From contig CAVJKX010000003.1 of the NCBI GenBank assembly GCA_963650165.1, positions 62,001-126,000 of the forward strand: DNA of 64,000 bases, written 5' to 3'. Below are positions 40,746 through 49,086 of this stretch, in pieces (the stretch's first letter is position 1; each line of letters starts with the position of its first letter). Both the position numbers and the translations under genes were made by a program. Under the pieces are notes generated by a model that saw only the letters and a program-made list of their open reading frames with translations, was not told the origin of the DNA and ran no database searches. Source of the DNA: F23-B02 sp963650165. Lineage in GTDB: Bacteria; Bacillota; Clostridia; Oscillospirales; Oscillospiraceae.

Positions 40746-42059
40746 ATGGCATCATCACGAACCCTTATAAACGGCACAGGCTATGACATAAAAAGCGGCA
40801 GGACGCTCATAAACGGCACGGGCTACGATATCAAAAAAGGCCGAACGCTCATAAACGGCACGGGGTATGATATCAAATTCAATACGCCGTTGGGGGAGAT
40901 ACCCGAGGGCACAGTTATCACCATAAAAGAGAGCGGCAGTCCGGTTGAGTTTTACGTTGCACAGCACAATTACCGCAGCGATTTGAACGGCGCAGGAAGA
41001 ACACTGCTTGTGAGAAAAACCTCCGCAGGGAGTATGGCTTTTGATGCCAGTTACGGTGCGTTTGAATATTACCGAAGCGATATGGAAAAGAGCGATATAA
41101 AAAGGTGGCTCAACAACACCTATTACGGTCGGTTCAGCGATTATGTGAAAACCGCTATGGACACCACGAAGTTTAAATTTATAACTTCAATAAGCAGCTC
41201 AAGTGACGTTGACGATACCGTGCTATTGTGTCAGTGCGCTGCATTTCTGCTTGGCATATCCGAGATCGGTTTGACACTCGCCAACTACACTGCCGCCGAG
41301 GGCGAAGCTTTGCCGATTGCAGGAACGCTAATTACGGCACTTGGTTCGAGCTGGACAAGGTCTTCGTCAGGCGGCGGTACAGCGCAGGTGTGCCGTGTAG
41401 GTTCTACTACCATTAGTTATGACTGTACTACAAGCACTACGGTTCATCCGGTTTTCACACTGCCTGAGATAATGGAAGTTGACAGCGATTTTAATTTGAT
41501 CGAAGCAGAGCCGAGGACAATCACCTTGACGAACCTCGTAGCAGACGAAGGAAGAGGATGGATTAGCTGGGCAGGTGCCTCCAATTGCACCCGTCAAAGC
41601 TCCTCTGCCACTCCTGGCGACGGAGCAACAGGAAGCTGCCGAATAGTCCCGTCCGCAGCAGGCGAATGCACGATAACCTTTACTAAAAAAACACCTGCGC
41701 TGGTGAGCAGCCACAAATACTATGTGAGCTTCAAGGTCAAGTACGAATCGGCGGCAAATTGCTCGTTTGATTTCTATTGGCCTATCGCCGAGCCGGTCGC
41801 TGCACACCTGACAGTAAACGCTGAGGCTGACGTGTGGACGCGGACATCGGCGATCTTCACGCGTGAGGCATTCACGGACGGCAGTTATCAATGCCGCTTT
41901 GATTACAACAACGAAGCGGAGAACATCCCTGTCAGATACGCAAGCCTCATGCTGTTCGATCTTACAGAGGCGTTCGGCGCGGGATTTGAACCGAGCAAGG
42001 AATGGCTTGACGAGCACATCACAACCTTCGGCGATTCACTCAGTCTCACTTACATCTAA
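40746..42059 (+). CDS. putative fibre/receptor-binding protein
   Basis: 437 aa. The N-terminus has three exact-like copies of a 14-residue unit RTLINGTGYDIKSG (DNA 40758-40883). A central block (DIKRWLNNTYYGRFSDYVKT, LLGISEIGLTL) resembles DUF6273-type domains, and the C-terminus is a beta-rich carbohydrate-binding-like part (ADVWTRTSAIFTREAF). Likely a host-recognition component. Confidence 0.6.
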   Translation: MASSRTLINGTGYDIKSGRTLINGTGYDIKKGRTLINGTGYDIKFNTPLGEIPEGTVITIKESGSPVEFYVAQHNYRSDLNGAGRTLLVRKTSAGSMAFDASYGAFEYYRSDMEKSDIKRWLNNTYYGRFSDYVKTAMDTTKFKFITSISSSSDVDDTVLLCQCAAFLLGISEIGLTLANYTAAEGEALPIAGTLITALGSSWTRSSSGGGTAQVCRVGSTTISYDCTTSTTVHPVFTLPEIMEVDSDFNLIEAEPRTITLTNLVADEGRGWISWAGASNCTRQSSSATPGDGATGSCRIVPSAAGECTITFTKKTPALVSSHKYYVSFKVKYESAANCSFDFYWPIAEPVAAHLTVNAEADVWTRTSAIFTREAFTDGSYQCRFDYNNEAENIPVRYASLMLFDLTEAFGAGFEPSKEWLDEHITTFGDSLSLTYI

Positions 42060-42077
42060 AAAACGAGGTGACACACA

Positions 42078-42428
42078 ATGACCTACATCAAAGTAAACAA
42101 CACACTTTATCCCGCGACGATCGACGGAAAGACGGTCGATTACGAATGGGACAAGCGCCAGACGAAAGCAATCACGCTGAACCTGAGCTACGAGGACGTG
42201 CTTGCGCTGCTGCCCGATAACACACCGTGGAGCATCGTGCAGAAGGGCGCCATGCTCAACGCAGAGGGCACAGAGGAGGAGTACACCAACGAGTACGACA
42301 ACTCGGAATACAGCCTCAGCGGCTCTGTCCGCGACAACCGCAACGGCACGGTGACGATCAAAATGGGCAAGCCGAGCGAGATCGAGCTTGTGCTTGCAGA
42401 GCTTGAAACGGAGGTAGCAAATGGATAA
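42078..42428 (+). CDS. 116-aa tail-region protein
   Basis: Beta-rich, starting MTYIKVNNTLYPATIDGKTV, with VRDNRNGTVTIKMGKPSE. This family sits with fibre genes of clostridial prophages and may be a fibre accessory. Function unknown. Confidence 0.6.
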   Translation: MTYIKVNNTLYPATIDGKTVDYEWDKRQTKAITLNLSYEDVLALLPDNTPWSIVQKGAMLNAEGTEEEYTNEYDNSEYSLSGSVRDNRNGTVTIKMGKPSEIELVLAELETEVANG

Positions 42429-42777
42429 CACGACACGCGCAAGAGTAGACGCGCTCAAGGCGAACATAGCAAATCTCAAAACCGTATCCGACACGATAGC
42501 GGAGGCCGGCATAACCATTGAGGACAAGCCTGCGGATATGCCCTCGCGTCCCGGCTACAAATGGGCACCGTATCAGGCTACGGCAGGCGGCTCGATAACG
42601 TGGGTCGAGAGTGAGAGCGAGGACAAGACCGGTACTGCCGAGCAGCCTATAACGTTCGTTCCCGGCGTGGCGGTGTACCCCAATTATTATTACACGGACG
42701 GCACAACGCGCTACGTCTGCCTTCAGGCCGGTACGCCGGAGGAGCTGACAGAAGGCGCATGGTTTACGGAGTTTTAG
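42421..42777 (+). CDS. 118-aa tail-region protein with carbohydrate-module-like end
   Basis: Helical start (RARVDALKANIANLKTVSDT) and a C-terminus YYTDGTTRYVCLQAGTPEE resembling short chitin/carbohydrate-binding modules of phage fibres. Overlaps the previous gene by 8 bp. Confidence 0.58.
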   Translation: MDNTTRARVDALKANIANLKTVSDTIAEAGITIEDKPADMPSRPGYKWAPYQATAGGSITWVESESEDKTGTAEQPITFVPGVAVYPNYYYTDGTTRYVCLQAGTPEELTEGAWFTEF

Positions 42778-42825
42778 CATGGACGATGAAAAAGAATACA
42801 GCGGACTGCTAGAGGAGGATTAACC

Positions 42826-43533
42826 ATGGCATTTACTAACTCGCCTCTGGTCAATTTCACGCAGATAAGCCCTCACAGGGGCAGCAGGAACGGGCACAGG
42901 ATCGACACTGTAAGCATACACTGCGTGGTCGGTCAGGCCGGTGTCGAGGCGCTGGGAAACCTGTTTCAGACGAAAGAGGCCAGCGCAAACTACGGCATAG
43001 GCTACGACGGCAGGATAGGCATGTATGTCGAGGAAAAGGACAGGTCGTGGTGCACATCGGACACGGCGAACGACGCACGGGCGGTAACGATCGAGTGCGC
43101 GTCGGACGCATACGCGCCGTATGCGGTCAACGACAAGGTGTACGCGGCGCTCATCGAGCTGCTGACGGATATCTGCAAGCGCAACGGCATCGAAAAGCTC
43201 GTGTGGAGCACCAGCAAGGCCGACAGAGTAAACCACAAAAACGGCTGCAACATGACCGTGCACCGGGATTATGCGAACAAATCGTGTCCCGGCGATTACC
43301 TGTACAACAGGCATCAGGCTATAGCCGATGCAGTAAATAAGAAACTTACGGAGGATGAAGAAATGGTCAGATGGAAAACCATAGACGAGATACCCGAAGG
43401 ACTTTACCGCGACACCGTCAAGCAGCTCATGGCCGACGGCATCATCAAGGGCAAGGCAGACGGTACGGTTGATCTCACGGAGGATATGCTCAGGACGATG
43501 ATATTCTGTCAGCGCATTATAGACAAGGGGTGA
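42826..43533 (+). CDS. endolysin: N-acetylmuramoyl-L-alanine amidase
   Basis: 235 aa, Amidase_2 fold that cuts the bond between muramic acid and L-Ala. Zinc ligands are visible in VSIHCVVGQAG, MTVHRDYANKSCPGDYLY (His and Cys). A C-terminal 60-residue part (RWKTIDEIPEGLYRDTVKQL, MADGIIKGKADG) resembles an SLH-like wall-binding segment. GAGGAGG is before the ATG. Confidence 0.92.
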   Translation: MAFTNSPLVNFTQISPHRGSRNGHRIDTVSIHCVVGQAGVEALGNLFQTKEASANYGIGYDGRIGMYVEEKDRSWCTSDTANDARAVTIECASDAYAPYAVNDKVYAALIELLTDICKRNGIEKLVWSTSKADRVNHKNGCNMTVHRDYANKSCPGDYLYNRHQAIADAVNKKLTEDEEMVRWKTIDEIPEGLYRDTVKQLMADGIIKGKADGTVDLTEDMLRTMIFCQRIIDKG

Positions 43534-43537
43534 GCTT

Positions 43538-43849
43538 ATGTCGGATTGCCTGTTCAGAGGAACAACGCCGACGCTCAAATTCACCCTGCCGCTTGAGGTA
43601 TCGACACTTTCCGACGCATGGATAACGCTTGCGCAGAACGGCTGCGAGGTGATCACCAAAAAGCTTGCCGACTGCAATGCGAGCGGCGATACGCTGACAT
43701 TGACGCTGACGCAGGACGAAACGCTTATGCTCACGGGCGGAGCGAGAACGGAAATTCAGATCAGGGTCAAAACGGGCGACGGCAAGGCGCTTGCGTCGGA
43801 AATTTTCTCGGAGAGCACACATCGCATCCTTAAAGACGGGGTGATTTAA
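43538..43849 (+). CDS. 103-aa tail-region protein
   Basis: Starts RGTTPTLKFTLPLEVSTLSD; contains LTLTLTQDETLMLTGGARTE. The RGTTP...F.LP pattern recurs in phage baseplate-upper-protein-like genes. Four bases after the endolysin stop region. Confidence 0.62.
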   Translation: MSDCLFRGTTPTLKFTLPLEVSTLSDAWITLAQNGCEVITKKLADCNASGDTLTLTLTQDETLMLTGGARTEIQIRVKTGDGKALASEIFSESTHRILKDGVI

Positions 43850-44142
43850 TGCTTTGCTTTAACGTCGGCTTTGAAATTGAGCCGCATACGTTCGCGGTAG
43901 GCCTTGACACGGACGATATGGTTTTGTCTGTGGACTTCGGCGCACTGACGGTTTTAGACCCTGCCGATGCAGAGACATACAAAGGCGCGTACACGGTCGA
44001 TCCTGAGTTTGAGGCACAGACCTTAGCGACAAAGGACAAGCGCATGTCGGATGATGTGACCGTGAACGCTATCGAGGTACAGCGCGTATCGAACACGGCG
44101 GGAGGCCGTACAGTTTACATAGGAGGCTTGATAGATGGCTAA
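43849..44142 (+). CDS. 97-aa tail-region protein
   Basis: Contains YTVDPEFEAQTLATKDKRMS and the ending VSNTAGGRTVYIGG, a pattern repeated in the next gene. One-base overlap with the previous gene. Probably fibre-associated. Confidence 0.6.
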   Translation: MLCFNVGFEIEPHTFAVGLDTDDMVLSVDFGALTVLDPADAETYKGAYTVDPEFEAQTLATKDKRMSDDVTVNAIEVQRVSNTAGGRTVYIGGLIDG

Positions 44143-44719
44143 TCAGTATAACAACAAAGTCGTGCTGTCGAGCGGCGAGGTGCTTATTGACCTCTCCGGC
44201 GACACTGCCGATGCCGCGCACGTTCTCAGCGGCTCGACATTCCACGACAAGTCCGGCGCACCCGTAACGGGCACATGCGCATACGACAGCGACACGAGCG
44301 ACGATACCGCCGCCGTAGCCGAGATACTTTCCGGCAAAACGGCTCACGCTCGCGGCGCACTTCTCACCGGCACGATGCCCAACAACGGCTCAGTGTCCGG
44401 CACGATAAGCACCAAAGCGGATACATACACTATCCCGCAGGGCTACCACGACGGCAGCGGCAAGGTGCAGATAAGCTCGACCGAACAGGCAAAGCTCATT
44501 GCCGGAAACATCAAAAGCGGCGTCGTGCTGCTGGGCGTGACGGGCAACTACGGCGGCGAGAGCATCAACGCCCAGGCGCGGAGTGCAACGCCGTCATTCA
44601 CGCAGCAGGTCATTCAGCCCGAAACAGGCTATGACTACCTGTCCGCCGTCACCGTCGCGGCTATCCCCGTAACGTATACGGATAACTCCGCTGGCGGCAA
44701 GACCGTGACTATAGGTTAA
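44135..44719 (+). CDS. fibre-like protein with repeated D..LLSG.TAHD motif
   Basis: 194 aa. LSGSTFHDKSGAPVTGT and LSGKTAHARGALLTGT are two copies of one motif, followed by GYHDGSGKVQI and the GGKTVTIG ending. It is a paralogue of the 44724 gene. Probable fibre module. Confidence 0.65.
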   Translation: MANQYNNKVVLSSGEVLIDLSGDTADAAHVLSGSTFHDKSGAPVTGTCAYDSDTSDDTAAVAEILSGKTAHARGALLTGTMPNNGSVSGTISTKADTYTIPQGYHDGSGKVQISSTEQAKLIAGNIKSGVVLLGVTGNYGGESINAQARSATPSFTQQVIQPETGYDYLSAVTVAAIPVTYTDNSAGGKTVTIG

Positions 44720-44723
44720 GCCT

Positions 44724-44939
44724 ATGGCGGTCAATCAGGTGGTTATAAACGGCGAAACCGTGCTGGACTTAACATCCGACACGGTATCGCCCGATAAGCT
44801 GCTGAGCGGCTATACGGCCCACGACGCAAGTGGCGCGGCGGTGACCGGTACGCTGACCTTCGCGACCGTCTACACGGGCAGCGGCGAGCCGTCAGCAAGC
44901 ACAGGCACTGACGGTGATATTTATCTTGATTTGGGGTGA
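44724..44939 (+). CDS. 71-aa fibre-like module
   Basis: Carries GETVLDLTSDTVSPDKLLSG and YTAHDASGAAVTGT, parallel to the first half of the 44135 protein, and ends TGTDGDIYLDLG, a common fibre connector motif. Confidence 0.62.
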   Translation: MAVNQVVINGETVLDLTSDTVSPDKLLSGYTAHDASGAAVTGTLTFATVYTGSGEPSASTGTDGDIYLDLG

Positions 44940-44943
44940 GTGA

Positions 44944-45633
44944 ATGATAGAACAGGCAATAGCAGCCGAGAAAGATTATTTACAGAAGCGGCTTGAGGGT
45001 GAGGATGTCGCGCTCGACCTGAGCGAATACGGCTACACAGACCTTGACGCTTACTTTGCCGATAAGCGTGACTATCAGCTCAGGCACTGCGGCATTGAGA
45101 TACACGAGACTACGATGGACGATATCGAAAACCGTGTTGAGACCGCCGTTATCGGAAAGACCCCGTCGATATGGATTCCCACCGCTGACAGCGTATTCGT
45201 GTGGCACGGCAGCGAACCTATCGACACCGCGCTGTGTGACGAGCTGGGTGTGCGCATCTACGACATGAATTACGCCGGCGGCACTATCGTATCGGGCGTG
45301 GAGGATCTGAGCTTTGCGATAATCATCCCCGAAGCGATAGATATAGGCACGTCCTATGTGCTTGAGCGGCTGAGAGAGGCAATGTCAAAGTATCTTGATG
45401 ATGTAGTTGTCGACGGAAATGATATACTTGTCGGCAGCGTGAAGGTGCTCGGCTCGATGAACCGCAGAGTTAACGGCGTGTACGTTTTTGCGTGTCAGAT
45501 ATCCTATGCCGACAGAACAGAGCTTATAAGCAAGCTGTGCTCCAAGCAGTCTGCCAAAACGCCGGGATATATCGACAGCACAAAGCTGCCCAGGCAGACG
45601 CTCAAAAATGAGGTGCTGGGATGGCTTCTGTGA
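44944..45633 (+). CDS. biotin/lipoate-ligase-fold tail-region protein
   Basis: 229 aa. Residues about 75-200 follow the LplA/BirA catalytic layout: SVFVWHGSEPIDTALCDELG, YAGGTIVSGVEDLSFAII (the RRxxGGGxVxH region), GNDILVGSVKVLGS with a lysine (K167) where the catalytic Lys of LplA sits, then VFACQISYADRTELISKL. The arginine pair of the GGG motif is missing. An N-terminal 70-residue part of unknown fold precedes it. Such phage versions may bind rather than ligate; the role is unknown. Confidence 0.62.
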   Translation: MIEQAIAAEKDYLQKRLEGEDVALDLSEYGYTDLDAYFADKRDYQLRHCGIEIHETTMDDIENRVETAVIGKTPSIWIPTADSVFVWHGSEPIDTALCDELGVRIYDMNYAGGTIVSGVEDLSFAIIIPEAIDIGTSYVLERLREAMSKYLDDVVVDGNDILVGSVKVLGSMNRRVNGVYVFACQISYADRTELISKLCSKQSAKTPGYIDSTKLPRQTLKNEVLGWLL

Positions 45634-46301
45634 TTTTAAGACCGGTCGCTGATACCTCTCTTAAACATTCATGCTCAAGCGGTTCGAGCGGTTATGCAAT
45701 GATAAATGAAGTTACGGCTGATGGTGATTCAACTTATATTTATCAGGCGGTAACCGACACGACGAGCACGGAGGCTGCATCTGAGTTTAAGTGCAGCGCC
45801 ACGAGCGCGGGAAAGTTTCAGATAAGCAGCGTTACGCTTACGATAAACGCCAAAACCACGAAGGGCGACAGCTCAGATACCGCGTCGATAAGATACACTA
45901 TTAGAGTTGAAGGCAGAGCGCAGAGCGCAAAGGGCAGCAGTACATTATCAACGAGCTACGGCAACTTCACCAAAACCGCCAGTGCATCTGACCTCGGCGT
46001 TGCAGGTCTAACCTATGACAGCTTCGATGTCGCCTATTTTACTGTTTATATTACGACCGCTGGTGCGAAGAATAAGAGCAAAAACGACGATTTTCAGAAC
46101 CGTATTACACAGGTGTATCTTACGGTCGAGTACGAACCAGTCTCGGACACAGACGGCACAGGCATCTACATCAAGCAAAACGGCGTTTACACGCAGGCTC
46201 AGGCGGCTTACAAGAAAGTGGGCGGCGTATGGGTGCAGCAGACTGACACGGCTGCACTGAAAACGGAAATGCAATCAGGCAGATATAAATACGGAGGATA
46301 G
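45621..46301 (+). CDS. beta-rich tail tip-like protein
   Basis: 226 aa. RPVADTSLKHSCSSGSSGYA at the N-terminus, a Ser/Thr-rich beta region, and GIYIKQNGVYTQAQAAYKKV at the C-terminus, a short module found in fibres. Overlaps the ligase-like gene by 13 bp. Confidence 0.6.
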   Translation: MASVILRPVADTSLKHSCSSGSSGYAMINEVTADGDSTYIYQAVTDTTSTEAASEFKCSATSAGKFQISSVTLTINAKTTKGDSSDTASIRYTIRVEGRAQSAKGSSTLSTSYGNFTKTASASDLGVAGLTYDSFDVAYFTVYITTAGAKNKSKNDDFQNRITQVYLTVEYEPVSDTDGTGIYIKQNGVYTQAQAAYKKVGGVWVQQTDTAALKTEMQSGRYKYGG

Positions 46302-46306
46302 TCAAC

Positions 46307-46597
46307 TTGGCGCAAACGATCATAACGACGGCAGCTGTCGCGGCTGCCATTGCAGCCCTGCTGGGCTACTACAACAAAGTGCACGACTGGGTGAAGCATC
46401 AGGAAGAGCAGGACAGGCGCATGGACAAGATAGAGCAGGATGCGGCATCCGTGCGAAAGGAGCTGACGCTCATCGTATACGGCTTGTCGGCCTGCCTTGA
46501 CGGGCTGGGCCAGCTGGGCGCAAATCACACGGTGCCCATCGCAAAGGACAAGCTCGACAAGCACATAAACAAACAGGCTCACAGACAGGAGGACTAA
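46307..46597 (+). CDS. membrane-anchored coiled-coil protein (XhlA-like position)
   Basis: 96 aa, TTG start behind ACGGAGGA. One N-terminal hydrophobic helix (TAAVAAAIAALLGYYN) and a charged coiled coil (EEQDRRMDKIEQDAASVRKE). Its place before the holin suggests a lysis helper. Confidence 0.65.
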   Translation: MAQTIITTAAVAAAIAALLGYYNKVHDWVKHQEEQDRRMDKIEQDAASVRKELTLIVYGLSACLDGLGQLGANHTVPIAKDKLDKHINKQAHRQED

Positions 46598-46599
46598 TC

Positions 46600-46863
46600 A
46601 TGAAAATCAACTGGACGGTAAGACTGAAAAACAAAACATTCTGGCTCGCGCTCGTCCCCGCGCTGCTTCTGCTTGCGCAGGTGGTCGCGGCGGTGTTCGG
46701 CTATGAGCTGCACATCGACGCTCTGGGCGATAAGCTCACGGCGGTAATAAACGCCCTATTCGCGGTGCTCACGATACTGGGTGTTGTCACAGACCCCACT
46801 ACGGCAGGCGTCAGCGACAGCGCACAGGCCATGCAGTACGAAACCCCGAGAGAGGATAAATAA
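46600..46863 (+). CDS. holin (phi LC3-like/phage_holin_1)
   Basis: 87 aa with two membrane helices (FWLALVPALLLLAQVVAAVF, INALFAVLTILGVV) and the family ending DPTTAGVSDSAQAMQYETP. It makes membrane holes that release the endolysin. Confidence 0.92.
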   Translation: MKINWTVRLKNKTFWLALVPALLLLAQVVAAVFGYELHIDALGDKLTAVINALFAVLTILGVVTDPTTAGVSDSAQAMQYETPREDK

Positions 46864-46888
46864 GAGCTTGTAAACCGTGGAGGCTTTA

Positions 46889-47074
46889 ATGACTGCAACC
46901 ATTAAAGAATTCTGCCGTATAAACGGCATCGACGAAAGCTCGGCAGACCTTGCCGATATCATTTATGACGCTTTGACAGGTGGTGAAAATGGACACATTA
47001 GCGGACATAGCACGGCCTCAGCGAAAATCGAAACTGCAATTTCCGACAGCACTGCGCGAGCGACTGATAGCTGA
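46889..47074 (+). CDS. 61-aa hypothetical protein
   Basis: TIKEFCRINGIDESSADLAD start, Ser/Ala/Thr-rich end. GTGGAGG is about 6 bases before the ATG. It overlaps the next gene in another frame by 86 bp. Unknown role. Confidence 0.5.
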   Translation: MTATIKEFCRINGIDESSADLADIIYDALTGGENGHISGHSTASAKIETAISDSTARATDS

Positions 47075-47231
47075 ATGCGGCTTTACGCTCGAGGAAAAGG
47101 CAATACTCAACCTACGCGCCGACGGGCTGTCACTCATAGAGATAGCCGACCGGCAGCATTGCAGCGTTGAAACCGTCAACCGGCGAATACGCTGTATCAA
47201 AAACAAAATAGCAGCCATAGTTAAAGGGTAG
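46989..47231 (+). CDS. sigma-70 region 4/LuxR-like HTH protein
   Basis: 80 aa. LEEKAILNLRADGLSLIEIA and QHCSVETVNRRIRCIKNKI form an HTH of the region-4 type. ACAGGTGG precedes the ATG at 46989. Its place after the holin and before a terminator suggests a regulator of late or cargo expression. Confidence 0.7.
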   Translation: MDTLADIARPQRKSKLQFPTALRERLIAECGFTLEEKAILNLRADGLSLIEIADRQHCSVETVNRRIRCIKNKIAAIVKG

Positions 47232-47257
47232 CGCATTATGCGTTACCCTCTTTTTTT
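47226..47257 (+). terminator. strong terminator after the lysis genes
   Basis: Ten-base stem GGGTAGCGCA/TGCGTTACCC with a 3-base loop, then CTTTTTTT. It separates the late operon from the last five genes. A second hairpin GCCCTG/CAGGGC follows near 47288-47313. Confidence 0.85.
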
Positions 47258-47361
47258 GTTAATTTGGCATTAATCCGACTTCTAAGCGCCCTGTAGCTGA
47301 CACGTTGCAGGGCATTCTTTATGCGACAATTGAGACAGATAAAACAAAGGAGGCAAACGGA

Positions 47362-47730
47362 ATGTACGGCTTTAACAATTACGGCTATATGCCGCCCTAC
47401 ACACCGCCAGCGGGCGCAGGAGCGCAGATGCCGTTAAGATGTCAAGTTACCCACGTAAACGGCAAGAACGGCGCAGACGCGCTCAAGCTGGCTGAAAACA
47501 GTTCAATTCTTTTGCTTGACGAAAATGAGCCTATCGTGTGGCTGAAAACGACCGACGGCGCAGGATATGCAACGGTTACACCTTATGCAATAACGCCGTA
47601 TCAGGCCGCACCGGAAGTCAATGTAAACGATCTTGAAGTGCGAATAAAACGATTGGAGGACACGATAAATGGCAAATCCGATGATACAGATGTTAAACAG
47701 AGGCGCGGTAAATCCGGCAGTGCAGAATAA
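47362..47730 (+). CDS. Gly/Pro/Tyr-rich protein of the terminal module
   Basis: 122 aa. The N-terminus MYGFNNYGYMPPYTPPAG is low-complexity and Tyr-rich. The middle (VNGKNGADALKLAENSSILL, EPIVWLKTTD) looks structural, and the end forms a coiled coil (NVNDLEVRIKRLEDT). AAAGGAGG precedes the ATG. Known from gut Firmicutes; role unknown. Confidence 0.65.
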   Translation: MYGFNNYGYMPPYTPPAGAGAQMPLRCQVTHVNGKNGADALKLAENSSILLLDENEPIVWLKTTDGAGYATVTPYAITPYQAAPEVNVNDLEVRIKRLEDTINGKSDDTDVKQRRGKSGSAE

Positions 47731-47929
47731 TCCGGCTGTCAATTTGTATCGGGCTTATAAGGCCGCGAGAAATCCGGCGTTAGCTCTGCAAGAAATGATG
47801 TCGAACAATCCGACGCTTGCGCAGCTTCAGCAGTTTAAAAATAGCGGCGCTGATATGCAGCAGATGTTTTATTCACTGTGTCAGTCAAAGGGCGTAGACC
47901 CGCAAAGCGTGTTGACACAATTTCAGTAA
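47669..47929 (+). CDS. 86-aa helical protein of the terminal module
   Basis: Contains MIQMLNRGAVNPAVQNNPAV and NPTLAQLQQFKNSG, with a C-terminus GVDPQSVLTQFQ. It overlaps the previous gene by 62 bp in another frame. Unknown role. Confidence 0.62.
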   Translation: MANPMIQMLNRGAVNPAVQNNPAVNLYRAYKAARNPALALQEMMSNNPTLAQLQQFKNSGADMQQMFYSLCQSKGVDPQSVLTQFQ

Positions 47930-47984
47930 TCCGCACGGATGCGCACCGTGAGGTTATAAAAATCTTCAAACAGGAGGTGAAAAC

Positions 47985-48596
47985 ATGAACGAAGGAATGT
48001 CCCCTGCTGATATTGCAGCGGTACAGGGCGGCGGCTTTGGGGGCTTCGGCAATGAAGGGCTTTGGCTGTTTGCTATCCTTGCTCTTATGGGCGGCGGCTT
48101 CGGCAGCTGGGGCGGTAATCGCACCGGCGACCGCAACGCAACAGTAGGCGATGTGCAGAGGGCTACGGACTTTGCGGCGCTTGAGCGTCAGAATAACGAG
48201 ACTGTAGCGGCAGTGCGTCAGGCGGCTTACGATACTACCGGCGCGATCAAAGACGGCAATTACAACATCTTAGGCGAGCTGCGCGATCTACAGACAGCGA
48301 CATCGGAGGGCTTTGCGCGTCAGCAGGAATGCTGCTGCAACATTCTGCGCGGCATCGACAGCGTTAATTACAACGGCGCGATAAACACCGCCGCTATTAA
48401 CGCGAACACTACTGCACAGACGCAGAAAATCCTTGATGCAATAAGCGGTAACCGCATGGCTGATATGCAGAATCAGATCAACCAGCTCCAGCTCAAGGAA
48501 GCGCTCTGCGGTGTACCCCGCACAAGTCCTTACGGCTACGGCGTAGTTCCCCAGTGGGCTACCGGCTGCGGCGGCAGCAACTACGTCAATGTCTGA
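47985..48596 (+). CDS. Gly-rich membrane-segment protein of the terminal module
   Basis: 203 aa. MSPADIAAVQGGGFGGFGNE, a hydrophobic stretch (LWLFAILALMGGGFGSWGG), then a helical region with ALERQNNETVAAVRQAAYDT and a Cys triplet (QECCCNIL). Homologues are common in gut Firmicutes prophages without known function. AGGAGGTG precedes the ATG. Confidence 0.7.
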   Translation: MNEGMSPADIAAVQGGGFGGFGNEGLWLFAILALMGGGFGSWGGNRTGDRNATVGDVQRATDFAALERQNNETVAAVRQAAYDTTGAIKDGNYNILGELRDLQTATSEGFARQQECCCNILRGIDSVNYNGAINTAAINANTTAQTQKILDAISGNRMADMQNQINQLQLKEALCGVPRTSPYGYGVVPQWATGCGGSNYVNV

Positions 48597-48630
48597 TTTA
48601 AACACGATGAACGCCCTATAAGGCGAGGAA

Positions 48631-48661
48631 CGGGGCGGCAGGAGCTGCCCCTTTTAATTTT
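48631..48661 (+). terminator. intrinsic terminator inside the terminal module
   Basis: GGGGCGGC/GCTGCCCC stem with a short loop followed by TTTTAATTTT. Confidence 0.6.
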
Positions 48662-48679
48662 ACAGAAAGGTGATTTACA

Positions 48680-49081
48680 ATGAGCAAAAGTGCAATTTAT
48701 ACCTGCAACAACACAGGCGCAACGCTGGCGGTGGGAGATGTTATTCCTGTCGGCAATACCATAAGGCGCTTTGGCTGCAACATAAGGCAGGACGGCAACG
48801 CTATCACGCTTTGCGGTCAGGGCTACTACCTCGTTAACGCAACGTGCACCGCTACGCCCTCAGCCGCCGGTACGGTGTCTGTATCGGCGCTCAAAGACGG
48901 TGTTGCGATCATCGGTGCAAATGCTTCCGCTACAGTTGCGGCAACCGATACAGCGATCACACTGTCTATTAATGCAATCGTGCGCAATCTCTGCAATTGC
49001 GGCAACTCGCTTCTGTCGTTCGCACTCGGCGGCGCGGCAGCAGTTGTCGACAATCTCGCAGTGACAGTTGAAAAGCTGTAA
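48680..49081 (+). CDS. beta-sandwich-like protein of the terminal module
   Basis: 133 aa. AIYTCNNTGATLAVGDVIPV, RRFGCNIRQDGNAITLCGQG and VSVSALKDGVAIIGANASAT suggest a jelly-roll like phage decoration or BclA-type C-terminal domain. The two cysteines in LCNCGNS are odd for a surface protein. Role unknown. Confidence 0.65.
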   Translation: MSKSAIYTCNNTGATLAVGDVIPVGNTIRRFGCNIRQDGNAITLCGQGYYLVNATCTATPSAAGTVSVSALKDGVAIIGANASATVAATDTAITLSINAIVRNLCNCGNSLLSFALGGAAAVVDNLAVTVEKL

Positions 49082-49086
49082 AGCCC

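Noticed and set aside
40746..42059. Diversity-generating retroelement target in the fibre gene
   Set aside because: No reverse transcriptase and no template repeat in the window.
42779..42823. 14-codon frame before the endolysin with a possible ACGGAG ribosome site
   Set aside because: Too short to support as a gene; probably spacer containing the endolysin ribosome site.
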